This document shows, piece by piece, positions 34,863-44,441 of a stretch of DNA of 64,000 nt (within the stretch, counting starts at the first letter, position 1; the number at the start of each line of letters is the position of its first letter). This DNA is from Desulfosarcina sp. BuS5. GTDB lineage: Bacteria > Desulfobacterota > Desulfobacteria > Desulfobacterales > BuS5. Location of the stretch: NCBI RefSeq assembly GCF_028752835.1, contig NZ_CP087952.1:725041-789040 (forward strand). The letters run 5' to 3'. Under the pieces are notes generated by a model, which was given only the letters and a program-made list of their open reading frames with translations, did not search any database and was not told where the DNA came from. Both the position numbers and the translations under genes were made by a program.

Positions 34863-35111
34863 ATGAGTCCAACCATATTTTATGAAAAAAGTTTCCGGTT
34901 TTTTTTCTTTTCCCGTGAAGAACCTCGCATGCACGTCCATGTTTATTGTGGAGATGGAGAGGCAAAGTTTTGGTTGAAGCCGGAAATTGAATTGGCGAAG
35001 AATTTTCAATTGTCACGTTTAAAAATCAAAAAAATAGAAAAAATTATAGAGGCACACTATGATGAGCTTACAATCGCCTGGAGCAAACACTTCGGAAGTG
35101 GAAGTAACTAA
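34863..35111 (+). CDS. DUF4160 protein, second pair
   Basis: 82 aa. MSPTIFYEKSFRFFFFSREE, then RMHVHVYCGDGEAKFWL with the HVHV core in place of HIHG. A GGGGAGG site precedes the ATG. It overlaps the DUF2442 gene by 53 nt in another frame. Same gene order as at 27313-27878, but the sequences are clearly diverged, so it is not a recent copy. Confidence 0.82.
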   Translation: MSPTIFYEKSFRFFFFSREEPRMHVHVYCGDGEAKFWLKPEIELAKNFQLSRLKIKKIEKIIEAHYDELTIAWSKHFGSGSN

Positions 35112-35322
35112 TATTTCGAATCATGGGATATGGCTGCTTGCCGGAGACAAAGAGCTTTTTATGTCTTATGATGACTTTCCATGGTTCAAGGATGCCCCTG
35201 TTGGAAAAATATTCAATGTAAAAGAGCTATCTCCGGATCATTTCCATTGGCCGGATTTAGATGTGGATTTGGGCATAGAATCAATAGAACATCCGGAACG
35301 GTTTCCCTTAAAATCAGTATAG
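35059..35322 (+). CDS. DUF2442 protein, second pair
   Basis: 87 aa. ISNHGIWLLAGDKELFMSYD, then FPWFKDAPVGKIFNV and DLDVDLGIESIEHPE are typical of DUF2442. It starts inside the DUF4160 gene (ATG 35059 or 35062). Function unknown; converges with the DnaJ-domain gene 11 nt away. Confidence 0.82.
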   Translation: MMSLQSPGANTSEVEVTNISNHGIWLLAGDKELFMSYDDFPWFKDAPVGKIFNVKELSPDHFHWPDLDVDLGIESIEHPERFPLKSV

Positions 35323-35333
35323 AGTATAAGGCA

Positions 35334-35792
35334 TTATTTAATTTTCAAGCTCTGATAGGCTTCCTGGATTTCCTTAAAACGTTCTTCGGCAAGTTTTTTG
35401 AATTCGTCGCCCAGGTGCGCGACTTTATCCGGATGATACTGGTTGGCCAGTTTTCTGTAAGCTTTTTTTATCTCTTCCTGGGACGCATTTCTGCTGACAT
35501 CCAGCACATTATACGGATTTTTTATTTCTGTGGAGGATGAGGATTCCTGTTTTTGTTCTTTATTATATGACTTATTATCGTTCTGGTTATATGCCTGGTT
35601 ATAGGCTTGGCGGTTTTGCTGCCCGGAATAGCCGAAGCGTGAGGGTTTTTTTTTGCTCGAATAAAACTTGCGCCACATAAGCCAGAATATTACCAGATCA
35701 TCGAGCCATCCCCATCCGGCAATAAAATCGGGCATTAAATCGTATGGGCAGATTATGTATAATAGCGCCAGGATAGTTAATATTATTTTCAT
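35334..35792 (-). CDS. Membrane-anchored J-domain protein with DUF1232
   Basis: 152 aa. The N-terminus [19 protein letters not shown] is a DUF1232-like membrane hairpin, followed by a Gln/Asn/Tyr-rich linker (residues 55-88) and a C-terminal J domain ([20 protein letters not shown], then [12 protein letters not shown] with the HPD motif). Probably recruits DnaK to the inner membrane. Divergent from the cupin gene, 30 nt away. Confidence 0.85.
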   Translation of the reverse strand: MKIILTILALLYIICPYDLMPDFIAGWGWLDDLVIFWLMWRKFYSSKKKPSRFGYSGQQNRQAYNQAYNQNDNKSYNKEQKQESSSSTEIKNPYNVLDVSRNASQEEIKKAYRKLANQYHPDKVAHLGDEFKKLAEERFKEIQEAYQSLKIK

Positions 35793-35822
35793 ATTCGTTG
35801 AACAGGGCTTTGTTTCAGGGTT

Positions 35823-36323
35823 GTGAAAAACGCCGGATACTGGATAAAAAATCTTTGTTTACGCAAACATCCTGAAGGTGGTTACTTCAGGGAGACCTAT
35901 GCTGCAAAAGATGAGATAGGTGTTTGCTGTCTCAAGAGCGGCTATGACGGGCCGCGTCCTGTTTCTACAGCCATATATTTTTTGCTGCCGGGCAATGAAT
36001 TTTCGGCATTCCACAGACTCCGATCCGACGAGATCTGGCATCATTACGCCGGCGTCTCACTTACAATAGAGATGCTTGCTCAAGACGGAGGATACCGTAA
36101 AGTTGTATTGGGTCTGGATTATGAAAATGGTGAGCAGCCGCAGGTTCTCATTTCTGCCGGAGTATGGTTTGCCGCGCATGTGAATGATAAAAATTCTTTT
36201 ACGCTTTCAGGCTGCACTGTAGCGCCGGGCTTTAATTTCAGAGATTTCGAACTCGGCCGGCGTGCAGAGCTTGTCGAAGAGTATCCGGAATATGAGCAGC
36301 TTATTGTTCAGCTTACCCGGTGA
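35823..36323 (+). CDS. Cupin-like DUF985 protein
   Basis: 166 aa with a GTG start. [18 protein letters not shown], then [20 protein letters not shown] with [17 protein letters not shown] and [13 protein letters not shown] are the cupin_5 (DUF985) motifs; the histidines could bind a metal. Enzyme activity is not known from sequence. Converges with the VOC gene 4 nt away. Confidence 0.85.
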   Translation: MKNAGYWIKNLCLRKHPEGGYFRETYAAKDEIGVCCLKSGYDGPRPVSTAIYFLLPGNEFSAFHRLRSDEIWHHYAGVSLTIEMLAQDGGYRKVVLGLDYENGEQPQVLISAGVWFAAHVNDKNSFTLSGCTVAPGFNFRDFELGRRAELVEEYPEYEQLIVQLTR

Positions 36324-36327
36324 AAAT

Positions 36328-36735
36328 CTACAGCCCTCGCTCATCCTGGACAAGCTCCACAAAAATTCCGTCCGGGTCTTTTATAAAAAAATAGTCTATC
36401 CCTGTTTTTCCCTTATTTATCTCTATTTCTTCTGCATACCCATTTTTTATAATAAAATTTTTGGCCTCTCTTAAAGAATCGACTTGAATTCCGAAATGCC
36501 GAATGCCGATCACAGGCAGGTCGGTTTCAAGTTTTTTCATCGATTCAGGGGCCGGACGTGGGTCCGCAAAACAAAAAAGCTCCAGGATACTTTCCTTCAG
36601 TTTCAGGTGCGCTATGCTTAATGCATTGTCATCCGCTTCCCATTGCAAAATTTTTTTGAAACCGAATCCTGAATAAAATTCCATGGATTTATCAAGGTCT
36701 GTCACGCTTAATGAAATATGATGAAAATTGAACAT
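36328..36735 (-). CDS. VOC superfamily (glyoxalase-like) protein
   Basis: 135 aa. Two beta-alpha-beta-beta-beta modules: FNFHHISLSVTDLDKSMEFY at the N-terminus and IRHFGIQVDSLREAKNFI after the middle, with the closing strand FFIKDPDGIFVELVQDE. Metal-ligand positions (His, Glu, His, Glu) appear present. Could be a lactoylglutathione lyase-like or epimerase-like enzyme; substrate unknown. Confidence 0.83.
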   Translation of the reverse strand: MFNFHHISLSVTDLDKSMEFYSGFGFKKILQWEADDNALSIAHLKLKESILELFCFADPRPAPESMKKLETDLPVIGIRHFGIQVDSLREAKNFIIKNGYAEEIEINKGKTGIDYFFIKDPDGIFVELVQDERGL

Positions 36736-36933
36736 AATTTAAAACCCTTTTTTACGATACTACGATAATTTAAAAAATATGATAATATTGTATAAGTTTT
36801 TTTGCAAGAAAGTTTAAAAGACTTTGAAAAATGCTCAATGTCGTTTAAGTTCAATCATTGACAAATGGAGTGCGGCATCATATTAATTTGGGGTGAGATC
36901 TAAAACACTTAATCAACCCAAGGGCGAAAAATT

Positions 36934-39645
36934 ATGAAAAAAAACCGGAAGCGCCTGCTTTTGTTTCTATGCGGAGGGATTGCAGTCTGTGGAATTTTAT
37001 ATGTTCTCTTCAATCTTATCTTCCTGGATTTTATGGTAGATTTGTTATGGTTTGGATCCTTGAAGCTTAAAGGATACTATTTGCTTCGTTTATATTACCG
37101 TTATCTTGTATTTTCCGGCGCGACCTTGGCCTTTTTCCTGATTTTTTTCCTGAATTTCTGGACAGCCTCGCGCTATCTTGGGACTACAATCTCTTCCGCA
37201 GAGGAGACCGAGCTTGCCGGCAGACAGAAAAAGCTTAATCTCATCAGGTTGTTTCAGAGCGGTTCGCTTAAAATATATGCTCTTATTTCTTTTATACTGG
37301 CTATTTTCATAGCCATACCTTTGTATGAAAAATGGGAGTCGGCGCTTCTGTTTATTTTTGGTTCAGGCTCCGGGGTCAATGATCCGGTTTACGGGAAAGA
37401 TATAAGCTATTATTTTTTTGGATATCCTGTTTATATGCTTATTCAGAACAGGCTGCTGTTGGCATTTATTCTCCTTTTTGCAGGTATCTTCATTTTATAC
37501 TGGCTCGAAAAGCAGATCCTTTCCAAAGATAATAATCGGCTGCCGCGGGGTTCCAGAATACATCTTACAATCCTGGCCGGGCTGGTTGTTTTGATTGTTA
37601 CCTGGGGATTTTTTCTCGAACGTTATTCCCTTTTATACAACAGCAGCCACATGCCTGTTTTTTTCGGGCCCGGATTTATTGAGATGCGGTATTATCTGCC
37701 TCTTATCTGGGCCTGGATCGCTCTCTTCGTCCTGTCCGCCGTATTGCTGATAATATATGTCCACAGGCGGAAGGGCTTAAAACCACTTTTGATCTCCGGA
37801 TTATGCTTTGCTGCGGTATTATGGATAAGCAAAACATCTTTTTTACCAAATATGATCAGCAAATATATTGTTAAATCGAATCCCTTAAAGTGTGAGAGAG
37901 CCTTTATTGATAATAATATCCGGGCCACGCTGGCTGCTTTTAATCTTAATGATATAAAAAAATTGCAATATGATCTGCCGGCGGCTCCCGATATTTTGAA
38001 CGACAATAAAATAGAAGAGAGTATCAGGAATATACCGGTATGGGATCGAAGCGTGCTTGGCGATGTTTATGCCCAGCTTCAAGGCTTAAGGCCGTATTAT
38101 TCATTTTCCGGCGTGGCTGTGGACCGATATAAGGTTGCCGGACGCTATCAGCAGGTTTACCTGGCTGCAAGGGAATTGAATACTTCCGGGCTTCCCATGG
38201 CCGCCCGGAACTGGGAAAACAGCCATCTTTTATATACCCATGGGCTGGGAGCAGTTATGACGCCTGCGGCCCAGGGCGGAGATGAGCCGATGACCTGGTT
38301 CCTGCATGGTTTGAACAATGAATCCGACTACGGTCTCAAAACAGGCCGGGCGGATATATATTACGGCCGGGAACCTTACGGCTATTGTATTGCTCCCAAT
38401 GATATCAGGGAGGGGATAAAATCAGAAGAAGATGCTGCCTTTCAAAATTATGAGGGCACAGGGGGTGTTTCTCTTTCATCCCTTATGCATAAAATATTTT
38501 TTTCCATATATTACAAGGACTCAAAAATATTTTTTACGACCAGTATAAACAAAAAGAGCAGAATCCTTTTTAGGCGGAATATCAAAGACCGTATCAGAAC
38601 CATAACCCCTTATTTGCTGCTTGACGATGATCCCTATATAGTTGTTGCCGAAAGCGGGCTTTTTTGGGTGCAGGATGCTTATACGACTTCAGATAAATAT
38701 CCTGTTGTCGGCTGCCTGGACTCACCATTCAGGGACGCGGAAGGTTCTGACAGCCGGTTTAATTATATCAGGAATTCCGTCAAGATCGTTGTGGATGCCT
38801 ATAACGGCAGCGTTAAATACTATATCGCGGACGACCACGACCCTGTTGTTAAAGCGTATGACCGGGCATATCCCGGTTTATTCAAAAAACTGGATGAGAT
38901 GCCACCGGAAATCAGGGGACATCTGCGATATCCAAAATACCTTTTTGAAATGCAGATGAATGTATATGCCCGGTATCATCAACAGGAGCCGGATATATTT
39001 TATATGCAGGAAGATACGTGGGAGTTTTCAAAGATTAATTCTTCTCCAATGAAACCTTATTATCTCACAACTTTTTTCCCTGGTTCGGAGAAGCAGGAGT
39101 TTATGCTTGTCAGCCCTATGAGTCCGGCGGGAAGGGCTAACCTTCGGGCGCTGGCCGTTGCCGGCTGTGACGGAGATAATTACGGAAAAATCTATATGTA
39201 TAACTTCCCGAAAGGAAAGCAGATCAGCGGACCTTCTCAAGTAGAAGCGCTTATAGCCCAAAACGCGTTGATATCTCAAAAACTGACATTATGGGGACAG
39301 GGAGGATCTGAAGTTAAACTCGGCCGTATGATTATACTACCTGCGGGAAACTCAATTTTATATATTCAGCCCCTTTACCTTATATCAACTGCCGGAACAA
39401 AAATTCCCGAGCTTAAGCGGCTTATTGTATCCCGGGAGAATATCGTCGCAATGGAGAGCACATTGGAGGCGGGTATTAAAGATATTGATATCAGGATGAA
39501 GGCCATGCTTGAGAGAATGAGGAACCGTTATAAGATACTCCCTGTAAAACCTGAGAAAGAGCCTGAAAAAAAAAAGCCTGAATCCACGCCGGAAGATAGG
39601 GACGGCAATAGCGGCGATTCTGATGTAGAACAACATTCAATATAA
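36934..39645 (+). CDS. UPF0182 family integral membrane protein
   Basis: 903 aa. About seven transmembrane helices fill the first 320 residues, followed by a large extracytoplasmic domain with the family phrases FIDNNIRATLAAFNL, PVWDRSVLGDVYAQLQGLRP, LYTHGLGAVMTPA, YGREPYGYCI, SPFRDAEGSDSRFNYIRNSV and RYPKYLFEMQMNVYARYH. The C-terminus is charged (KPEKEPEKKKPE). Function of the family is unknown. Complete, with no frameshift. Confidence 0.9.
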   Translation: MKKNRKRLLLFLCGGIAVCGILYVLFNLIFLDFMVDLLWFGSLKLKGYYLLRLYYRYLVFSGATLAFFLIFFLNFWTASRYLGTTISSAEETELAGRQKKLNLIRLFQSGSLKIYALISFILAIFIAIPLYEKWESALLFIFGSGSGVNDPVYGKDISYYFFGYPVYMLIQNRLLLAFILLFAGIFILYWLEKQILSKDNNRLPRGSRIHLTILAGLVVLIVTWGFFLERYSLLYNSSHMPVFFGPGFIEMRYYLPLIWAWIALFVLSAVLLIIYVHRRKGLKPLLISGLCFAAVLWISKTSFLPNMISKYIVKSNPLKCERAFIDNNIRATLAAFNLNDIKKLQYDLPAAPDILNDNKIEESIRNIPVWDRSVLGDVYAQLQGLRPYYSFSGVAVDRYKVAGRYQQVYLAARELNTSGLPMAARNWENSHLLYTHGLGAVMTPAAQGGDEPMTWFLHGLNNESDYGLKTGRADIYYGREPYGYCIAPNDIREGIKSEEDAAFQNYEGTGGVSLSSLMHKIFFSIYYKDSKIFFTTSINKKSRILFRRNIKDRIRTITPYLLLDDDPYIVVAESGLFWVQDAYTTSDKYPVVGCLDSPFRDAEGSDSRFNYIRNSVKIVVDAYNGSVKYYIADDHDPVVKAYDRAYPGLFKKLDEMPPEIRGHLRYPKYLFEMQMNVYARYHQQEPDIFYMQEDTWEFSKINSSPMKPYYLTTFFPGSEKQEFMLVSPMSPAGRANLRALAVAGCDGDNYGKIYMYNFPKGKQISGPSQVEALIAQNALISQKLTLWGQGGSEVKLGRMIILPAGNSILYIQPLYLISTAGTKIPELKRLIVSRENIVAMESTLEAGIKDIDIRMKAMLERMRNRYKILPVKPEKEPEKKKPESTPEDRDGNSGDSDVEQHSI

Positions 39646-39663
39646 AAAAGTGATTAAATTGTT

Positions 39664-41304
39664 ATGAAAATAAAGACGGATTTTTTGATAATCGGAAGTG
39701 GTGTAGCCGGCCTCTCATTTGCATTGAAAGTGGCGGAATTCGGGAGTGTGGCACTGGTAACAAAAAAAGATGTGGAGGACAGCAACACCCAGCGCGCCCA
39801 GGGTGGAATAGCTTCGGTTTTTGGGGATATGGATTCTTTCGATCTGCATATCCAGGATACCCTTGCATCCGGAGACGGACTATGCTCTGTGGAAGTGGTT
39901 GAGATGGTAGTAAAAAACGGTCCTTCGAGAATTCGTGAACTGATAGACCTTGGGGTCAGATTTAACATCAGCGGAAATAATTCTGATGATAACGCCTCCT
40001 GTGACCTCGATCTTGGACGGGAAGGGGGGCATTCGGAAAAACGGATCGTGCATGCCCAGGATATGACCGGCCGGGAAGTTGAAAACGTACTTGTTGATCA
40101 TGCCCGGAATCATAAAAATATAACACTTTATGAGAACCATATTGCAATAGATCTTATAACCTGTTCGACCAGGATGAAAAGAGGACTTATAACCACAACC
40201 CATGAAGACTTTTGTTGCGGCGCTTATGTGCTCGACCGGGAGTCCGGCCAGGTCATAACATTCAGCGCGTCCATAACCCTGTTGGCCACCGGGGGAGCCG
40301 GCAAGGTCTATCTTTATACCAGCAATCCGGATGTCGCAACCGGCGACGGCATTGCAATGGGATACAGGGCAGGGGCCACAGTGGCGAATCTTGAATTTGT
40401 GCAATTTCATCCCACCTGTCTTTTTCATCCGGATGCAAAAAATTTTCTGATTTCAGAAGCGGTGCGCGGTGAAGGCGCCGTTCTGATAGATTCCGCCGGA
40501 AGGCCGTTTATGGAGAAGTATGACCCTCTTAAGGATCTGGCCTGCCGGGATGTTGTGGCACGCGCGATCGACACGGAATTGAAGCAGAGCGGCAGCGATT
40601 CGGTTTTTCTAGATATTTCACATAAGGACTCCGGGTTTGTGAAAGAGCGCTTTCCGAATTTATATAGGAAATGCTTGACCTTCGGCATAGATATGAGCAG
40701 TGAACCGATACCGGTTGTGCCTGCGGCACATTATATGTGCGGTGGTGTTGTGACCGATATGTTCGGCCGAACCGATATAAAAAGGCTTTATGCTGTCGGC
40801 GAAACCGCCTGCACAGGACTGCACGGCGCAAACAGGCTGGCCAGCAACTCTTTGAGCGAAGCCCTGGTTTATGCGGATAAAGCAGCTAAACAGGCTCTGC
40901 ATGAAATTAAAACAAAAGATTTTACTTCCACGCCCGAACCGCCCCAGTGGGATGAAACCGGAACAATCCATAGTGATGAATGTATTATGGTCTCGCACAA
41001 CTGGGATGAGATACGCAGATTTATGTGGAACTATGTCGGTATAGTAAGGTCAAATAAAAGACTTGACAGGGCGCGGCGACGCATTGAAAATATTCAGAAA
41101 GAGATCCTTGCTTATTACTGGGATTTTAAGGTGGCGCCCGATCTTATTGAGCTGAGAAATATAGCCACAGTGGCGGAACTTATAATCAAATGCGCCATGC
41201 ACCGGAAAGAGAGCCGGGGACTTCATTATACTTTGCAATATCCTGAAAAAGACGATCAAAGGTGGCTCAAAGATACGGTGCTTAGAAGACCCCTGGTGGG
41301 GTAA
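39664..41304 (+). CDS. nadB: L-aspartate oxidase
   Basis: FAD enzyme that oxidises aspartate to iminoaspartate for NAD synthesis. 546 aa. FAD-binding DFLIIGSGVAGLSFAL, the substrate region NTQRAQGGIASV, LATGGAGKVY, EFVQFHPTCLF and HYMCGGVVTDMFGRTDI. The C-terminal flavoprotein helical domain includes RIENIQKEIL and MHRKESRGLHY. nadA and nadC are not in the window. Confidence 0.94.
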   Translation: MKIKTDFLIIGSGVAGLSFALKVAEFGSVALVTKKDVEDSNTQRAQGGIASVFGDMDSFDLHIQDTLASGDGLCSVEVVEMVVKNGPSRIRELIDLGVRFNISGNNSDDNASCDLDLGREGGHSEKRIVHAQDMTGREVENVLVDHARNHKNITLYENHIAIDLITCSTRMKRGLITTTHEDFCCGAYVLDRESGQVITFSASITLLATGGAGKVYLYTSNPDVATGDGIAMGYRAGATVANLEFVQFHPTCLFHPDAKNFLISEAVRGEGAVLIDSAGRPFMEKYDPLKDLACRDVVARAIDTELKQSGSDSVFLDISHKDSGFVKERFPNLYRKCLTFGIDMSSEPIPVVPAAHYMCGGVVTDMFGRTDIKRLYAVGETACTGLHGANRLASNSLSEALVYADKAAKQALHEIKTKDFTSTPEPPQWDETGTIHSDECIMVSHNWDEIRRFMWNYVGIVRSNKRLDRARRRIENIQKEILAYYWDFKVAPDLIELRNIATVAELIIKCAMHRKESRGLHYTLQYPEKDDQRWLKDTVLRRPLVG

Positions 41305-41355
41305 CAATTTAGGTGCCCAAGCCATGCTTATGGAATCATTGAAATTATCACCGTA

Positions 41356-41378
41356 GGGGCGGATTCCATATCCGCCCC
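41356..41378. repeat. Palindrome GGGGCGGAT / ATCCGCCCC
   Basis: 9-bp arms with a 5-nt loop, about 50 nt after nadB. It could slow transcription but lacks a T tract. The preceding GTA and general form resemble the core at 57456-57483. Confidence 0.5.
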
Positions 41379-41583
41379 ATCCATATCCGCTAAAAAATGA
41401 TATAGGGGCAGAAAGAGGGTTCGAAATTGTGCAATCATTTAAACGGCATGCAGCAATTTAATACATAGAAAAGGTAAAACGGAATATTGTGCCGCCTTTT
41501 GGAAAACGAATGCGGGTAGGTGACGATTTGTAGCTTGTGAATAGTTTGGCATCAATTATGCAGATAATTATAATGATTATACA

Positions 41584-42786
41584 ATGACTTCCGAAAAAGA
41601 AGCAGGTTATCGCTGGGTAATTTTATCGATCTTTGTCATATCACAATTTATACTTTCCATTGCCGGCTTCGGGTGGGGGTCCCTGGCGCCCTTTCTAAAG
41701 AAGGTGATGGCCCTCAATGCGACTCAAATCGGTTTAATAAGTTCCAGTTTCTATTTTACATCTGCCATGATCGCTTTCCCGGCAGGAGTTGCGATAGATC
41801 GCTATGGGGTAAGAGTAGGGGTCATTCTTTGGCTCGGCCTTACCGGGATACCTTTGTTTTTCTTAAGTTTTATTCATTATTATTATTTATTTCTGGTTGT
41901 TGCGGCTCTATCGGGACTCGGATACGGAATAGGCAACCCTGTTGCCTCAAAAGGGCTCTTTATATGGTTTGACCAAAGGACCAGGGGGACTGCCTTCGGA
42001 ATCAGGCAGGCGGCCGTAACAGCAGGCGGAGCCGCGGCGGGAATATTTCTTGTTTATCTTTCCGAGAGAATGGGACCGTTTTCTGCTATACGTATTATAA
42101 GTCTTATGATTATAGTCGTTATGGGTTTTGCCATATTTTTTTACCGGGATCCTGCCGGAGATGGTACCGAATCAGGCAGAGTCTCCAAAAAACTCGAATT
42201 CGGAGTTCTTTTTAATAATATCCCCTTACTCCTCTTATCTGTTTACATGGCCATGCTCGCCTTGGCCCAGGGAGTCGTTATTACCTTCCTGATACTTTAT
42301 CTTAATGAAAAACTTGGTTATTCATTGATTATGTCAGGTTCTTTTTTGGCAATACTGATGATAGGAGCGGCCTCCGGACGAATATTGTGGGGCATGCTCA
42401 GTGACCGCATGTTTAATGGAAGGAGAAAGCCGGTTTTGCTTATGATTCCCGCGTTTTCCTTTGCCAGTATTACGGTATTGACTTGCTGGACCAGGGAATG
42501 GCCGGACTGGCTGCTGATGATTGTTGTAATATTGACAGGGATATCAAGTGTCGGTTGGACCAGTATCGGACTTGTGACGGTTTCCGAGATCAGCGACAGA
42601 GAAAAGACTGCTTCGGCTGTGGGTCTGGCATCCACAATTGGATGGTCGGGCATGTTTATAAGCCCGATAGCTTTCGGAAGTCTGACGGATTATTTTGGCT
42701 ATTTAACGGCCTGGTTCTCCATCGCTGTTTTTTGTTTATTAGCTTTTATTTTGTGCCTGTTTATACCTATAAGAACCAGGGATTAA
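41584..42786 (+). CDS. Major facilitator superfamily transporter
   Basis: 400 aa, twelve predicted helices. The MFS loop 2-3 motif is seen as GVAIDRYGVRVGVI; GLGYGIGNPVASKGLF and RGTAFGIRQAAVTAGGAAAG resemble the CynX/NimT and oxalate-formate antiporter groups. A second loop motif, GMLSDRMFNGRRKP, is between helices 8 and 9. Substrate cannot be told. Confidence 0.88.
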   Translation: MTSEKEAGYRWVILSIFVISQFILSIAGFGWGSLAPFLKKVMALNATQIGLISSSFYFTSAMIAFPAGVAIDRYGVRVGVILWLGLTGIPLFFLSFIHYYYLFLVVAALSGLGYGIGNPVASKGLFIWFDQRTRGTAFGIRQAAVTAGGAAAGIFLVYLSERMGPFSAIRIISLMIIVVMGFAIFFYRDPAGDGTESGRVSKKLEFGVLFNNIPLLLLSVYMAMLALAQGVVITFLILYLNEKLGYSLIMSGSFLAILMIGAASGRILWGMLSDRMFNGRRKPVLLMIPAFSFASITVLTCWTREWPDWLLMIVVILTGISSVGWTSIGLVTVSEISDREKTASAVGLASTIGWSGMFISPIAFGSLTDYFGYLTAWFSIAVFCLLAFILCLFIPIRTRD

Positions 42787-42802
42787 TAATACAGAAAAAT
42801 TT

Positions 42803-43522
42803 ATGTATAAGACTAATATAGTTCAGATTGTTTTAATATTTGCATTTGCAACTCTTTTTATTCCGCAACAATTATACGGGAAGATTTTTAAATATTTGGA
42901 TAAAAACGGACGCACCTGTTTTGTTGATGACGAGAGTAAAATACCTCATGAATATTTTGAAAATTCAACTGTTTATCAGGATAGATTTGAAAACTTGTCC
43001 GAGGAGGAGCGGTTGAAAATATTGGAAAGGGATGCCAGACTGACCCGGGAAAAGGAAGAATTTCTTGTAAGAGAAGAAGAGGCATTAAAAAAAGAGGAAG
43101 AGCTGGCCGCCAGGGAAAAATATTTAAAGAGCCTGGAAACCGGGGTTACGATAATCGGCAATCAGGTCATTGTGCCTGTTGTATTAGGATACGGCGGCAG
43201 GGAAATTAAAGCCCGCCTACTGCTTGATACAGGTGCCTCGATAACCGCCCTGCATAGTGAGCTTGCCGAGAAGCTTTCTTTCGGGAATTCCCGGAAAATT
43301 GTCCTGCAGGGGGCGGGAGGAAATCTTTTGAATGCTGCCCTGGTTAAATTGAATTATATAAAAGTTGGTCCTGTAAAAAAGTCGGATGTTTATGCAGGAA
43401 TAATTGATCGCAATGGGCCCAGTGTGAATCACGGCGGCCTGCTCGGTATGAATTTTTTGCGCGGCCTCGATTACACCATAGATTTTAATAAAAAGACTAT
43501 TAAATGGAGACCAAAGCAGTAA
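42803..43522 (+). CDS. Retropepsin-like aspartic protease with DUF4124-like N-terminus
   Basis: 239 aa. Signal-like helix at residues 5-24, then a DUF4124-like strand pair (KIFKYLDKNGRTCFVDDESK), a Glu/Lys/Arg coiled coil (residues 70-115), and a clan AA protease domain with the catalytic DTGAS motif in ARLLLDTGASITALHS and the hydrophobic GLLGMNFLRGLDY. Probably periplasmic. Substrate unknown. Confidence 0.85.
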   Translation: MYKTNIVQIVLIFAFATLFIPQQLYGKIFKYLDKNGRTCFVDDESKIPHEYFENSTVYQDRFENLSEEERLKILERDARLTREKEEFLVREEEALKKEEELAAREKYLKSLETGVTIIGNQVIVPVVLGYGGREIKARLLLDTGASITALHSELAEKLSFGNSRKIVLQGAGGNLLNAALVKLNYIKVGPVKKSDVYAGIIDRNGPSVNHGGLLGMNFLRGLDYTIDFNKKTIKWRPKQ

Positions 43523-43643
43523 GAATTACTTCTTATATATACCTCGAAAGGCCATGCGCTTTTTCAATGGCCCTGAACATCAAAGAGGCTGCCCCTTGTT
43601 CGTCCCCTTATCTGAAAATCTATAGTTGTAAAAGGATATGTTC

Positions 43644-44441
43644 ATGAAAATAAATCTGCAGGAAAAGCGAAAAGCGGTTATACTTTCAAGCGGAGGGCTT
43701 GATTCCACAACCGTGATGTATCTTGTAAAAAATCAAGGGTATGCCATCTACAGTTTAAGCTTCAACTATGGACAGCGCCATAAACATGAACTTAATGCCG
43801 CAAAAAGATTGGCGAATATAATAGGCGCGTCAAAACATCTGGTGTTGAATATCGAACTTGATAAAATAGGCGGTTCGGCCCTGACAGATAATATTGATGT
43901 GCCCAAAATAGATAAAAAGCCTGGATATGACAATGAAATCCCCGTAACATACGTTCCTGCCAGAAATACAATATTTCTTTCTTACGCTCTGGCCTGGGCC
44001 GAAGTCCTAGGCGCGTCAAATATATTTATCGGCGTTAATGCGCTTGATTACAGCGGTTATCCGGATTGCAGACCCGAATATATAAAAGCTTATGAAAAAA
44101 TGGCCAACCTGGCTACAAGAACAGGTGTGGAAGGTACCACAAAAATTAAAATAGTAACTCCTCTTATAAATTTGACTAAAGCGGAAATTATTAAAAAAGG
44201 GATTGCACTCGGAATCGATTATTCTCTCACCCACTCATGTTATGATCCCTCAATTTATGGAAAAGCATGCGGCCTCTGTGAGAGTTGCAAGCTGAGGGAA
44301 AGGGGCTTCCGGGAAGCAGGAATCGAAGACCCGACCATATACGAATCCTGCTCTTCCTCAAGCGAAGCGCTCCTCAAGGCCGAAGGCCGCCCCTCAAGCG
44401 CAGCGCCCCCAACCCGGGGTGGTGAAAAAAATGTTCAGTAA
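43644..44441 (+). CDS. queC: 7-cyano-7-deazaguanine synthase, with repeat-encoded tail
   Basis: ATP-dependent conversion of carboxy-deazaguanine to preQ0 in queuosine synthesis. PP-loop motif [11 protein letters not shown] near the N-terminus; GYPDCRPEY; zinc site formed by Cys in [22 protein letters not shown]. The family normally ends soon after IEDPTIY. Here about 30 extra residues ([17 protein letters not shown]) are encoded by a mini-hairpin repeat array. The start is ATG 44 codons before DSTT is not needed: ATG 43644 has AAGGA seven bases upstream; ATG 43638 is the alternative. Overlaps the next gene by 11 nt. Confidence 0.92.
   Translation: MKINLQEKRKAVILSSGGLDSTTVMYLVKNQGYAIYSLSFNYGQRHKHELNAAKRLANIIGASKHLVLNIELDKIGGSALTDNIDVPKIDKKPGYDNEIPVTYVPARNTIFLSYALAWAEVLGASNIFIGVNALDYSGYPDCRPEYIKAYEKMANLATRTGVEGTTKIKIVTPLINLTKAEIIKKGIALGIDYSLTHSCYDPSIYGKACGLCESCKLRERGFREAGIEDPTIYESCSSSSEALLKAEGRPSSAAPPTRGGEKNVQ
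44357..44411. repeat. Mini-hairpin repeat array in the queC 3' end
   Basis: Successive units CTCAAGCGAAGCGCTC, CTCAAGGCCGAAGGCCGCC and CCTCAAGCGCAGCGCCC, each a 4-bp GC stem closed by a one- to three-base loop. Related arrays are at 50859-50953 and 54038-54090. Confidence 0.72.

Noticed and set aside
36934-39645. UPF0182 gene considered as part of a nearby operon
   Set aside because: Gaps on both sides and unrelated neighbours; nothing supports a functional link to nadB.
43523-43643. A preQ1 riboswitch before queC
   Set aside because: No preQ1 aptamer pattern (C-rich loop plus A-rich tail and pseudoknot) could be found; only a small GGCCAT hairpin and a MITE-type end are present.
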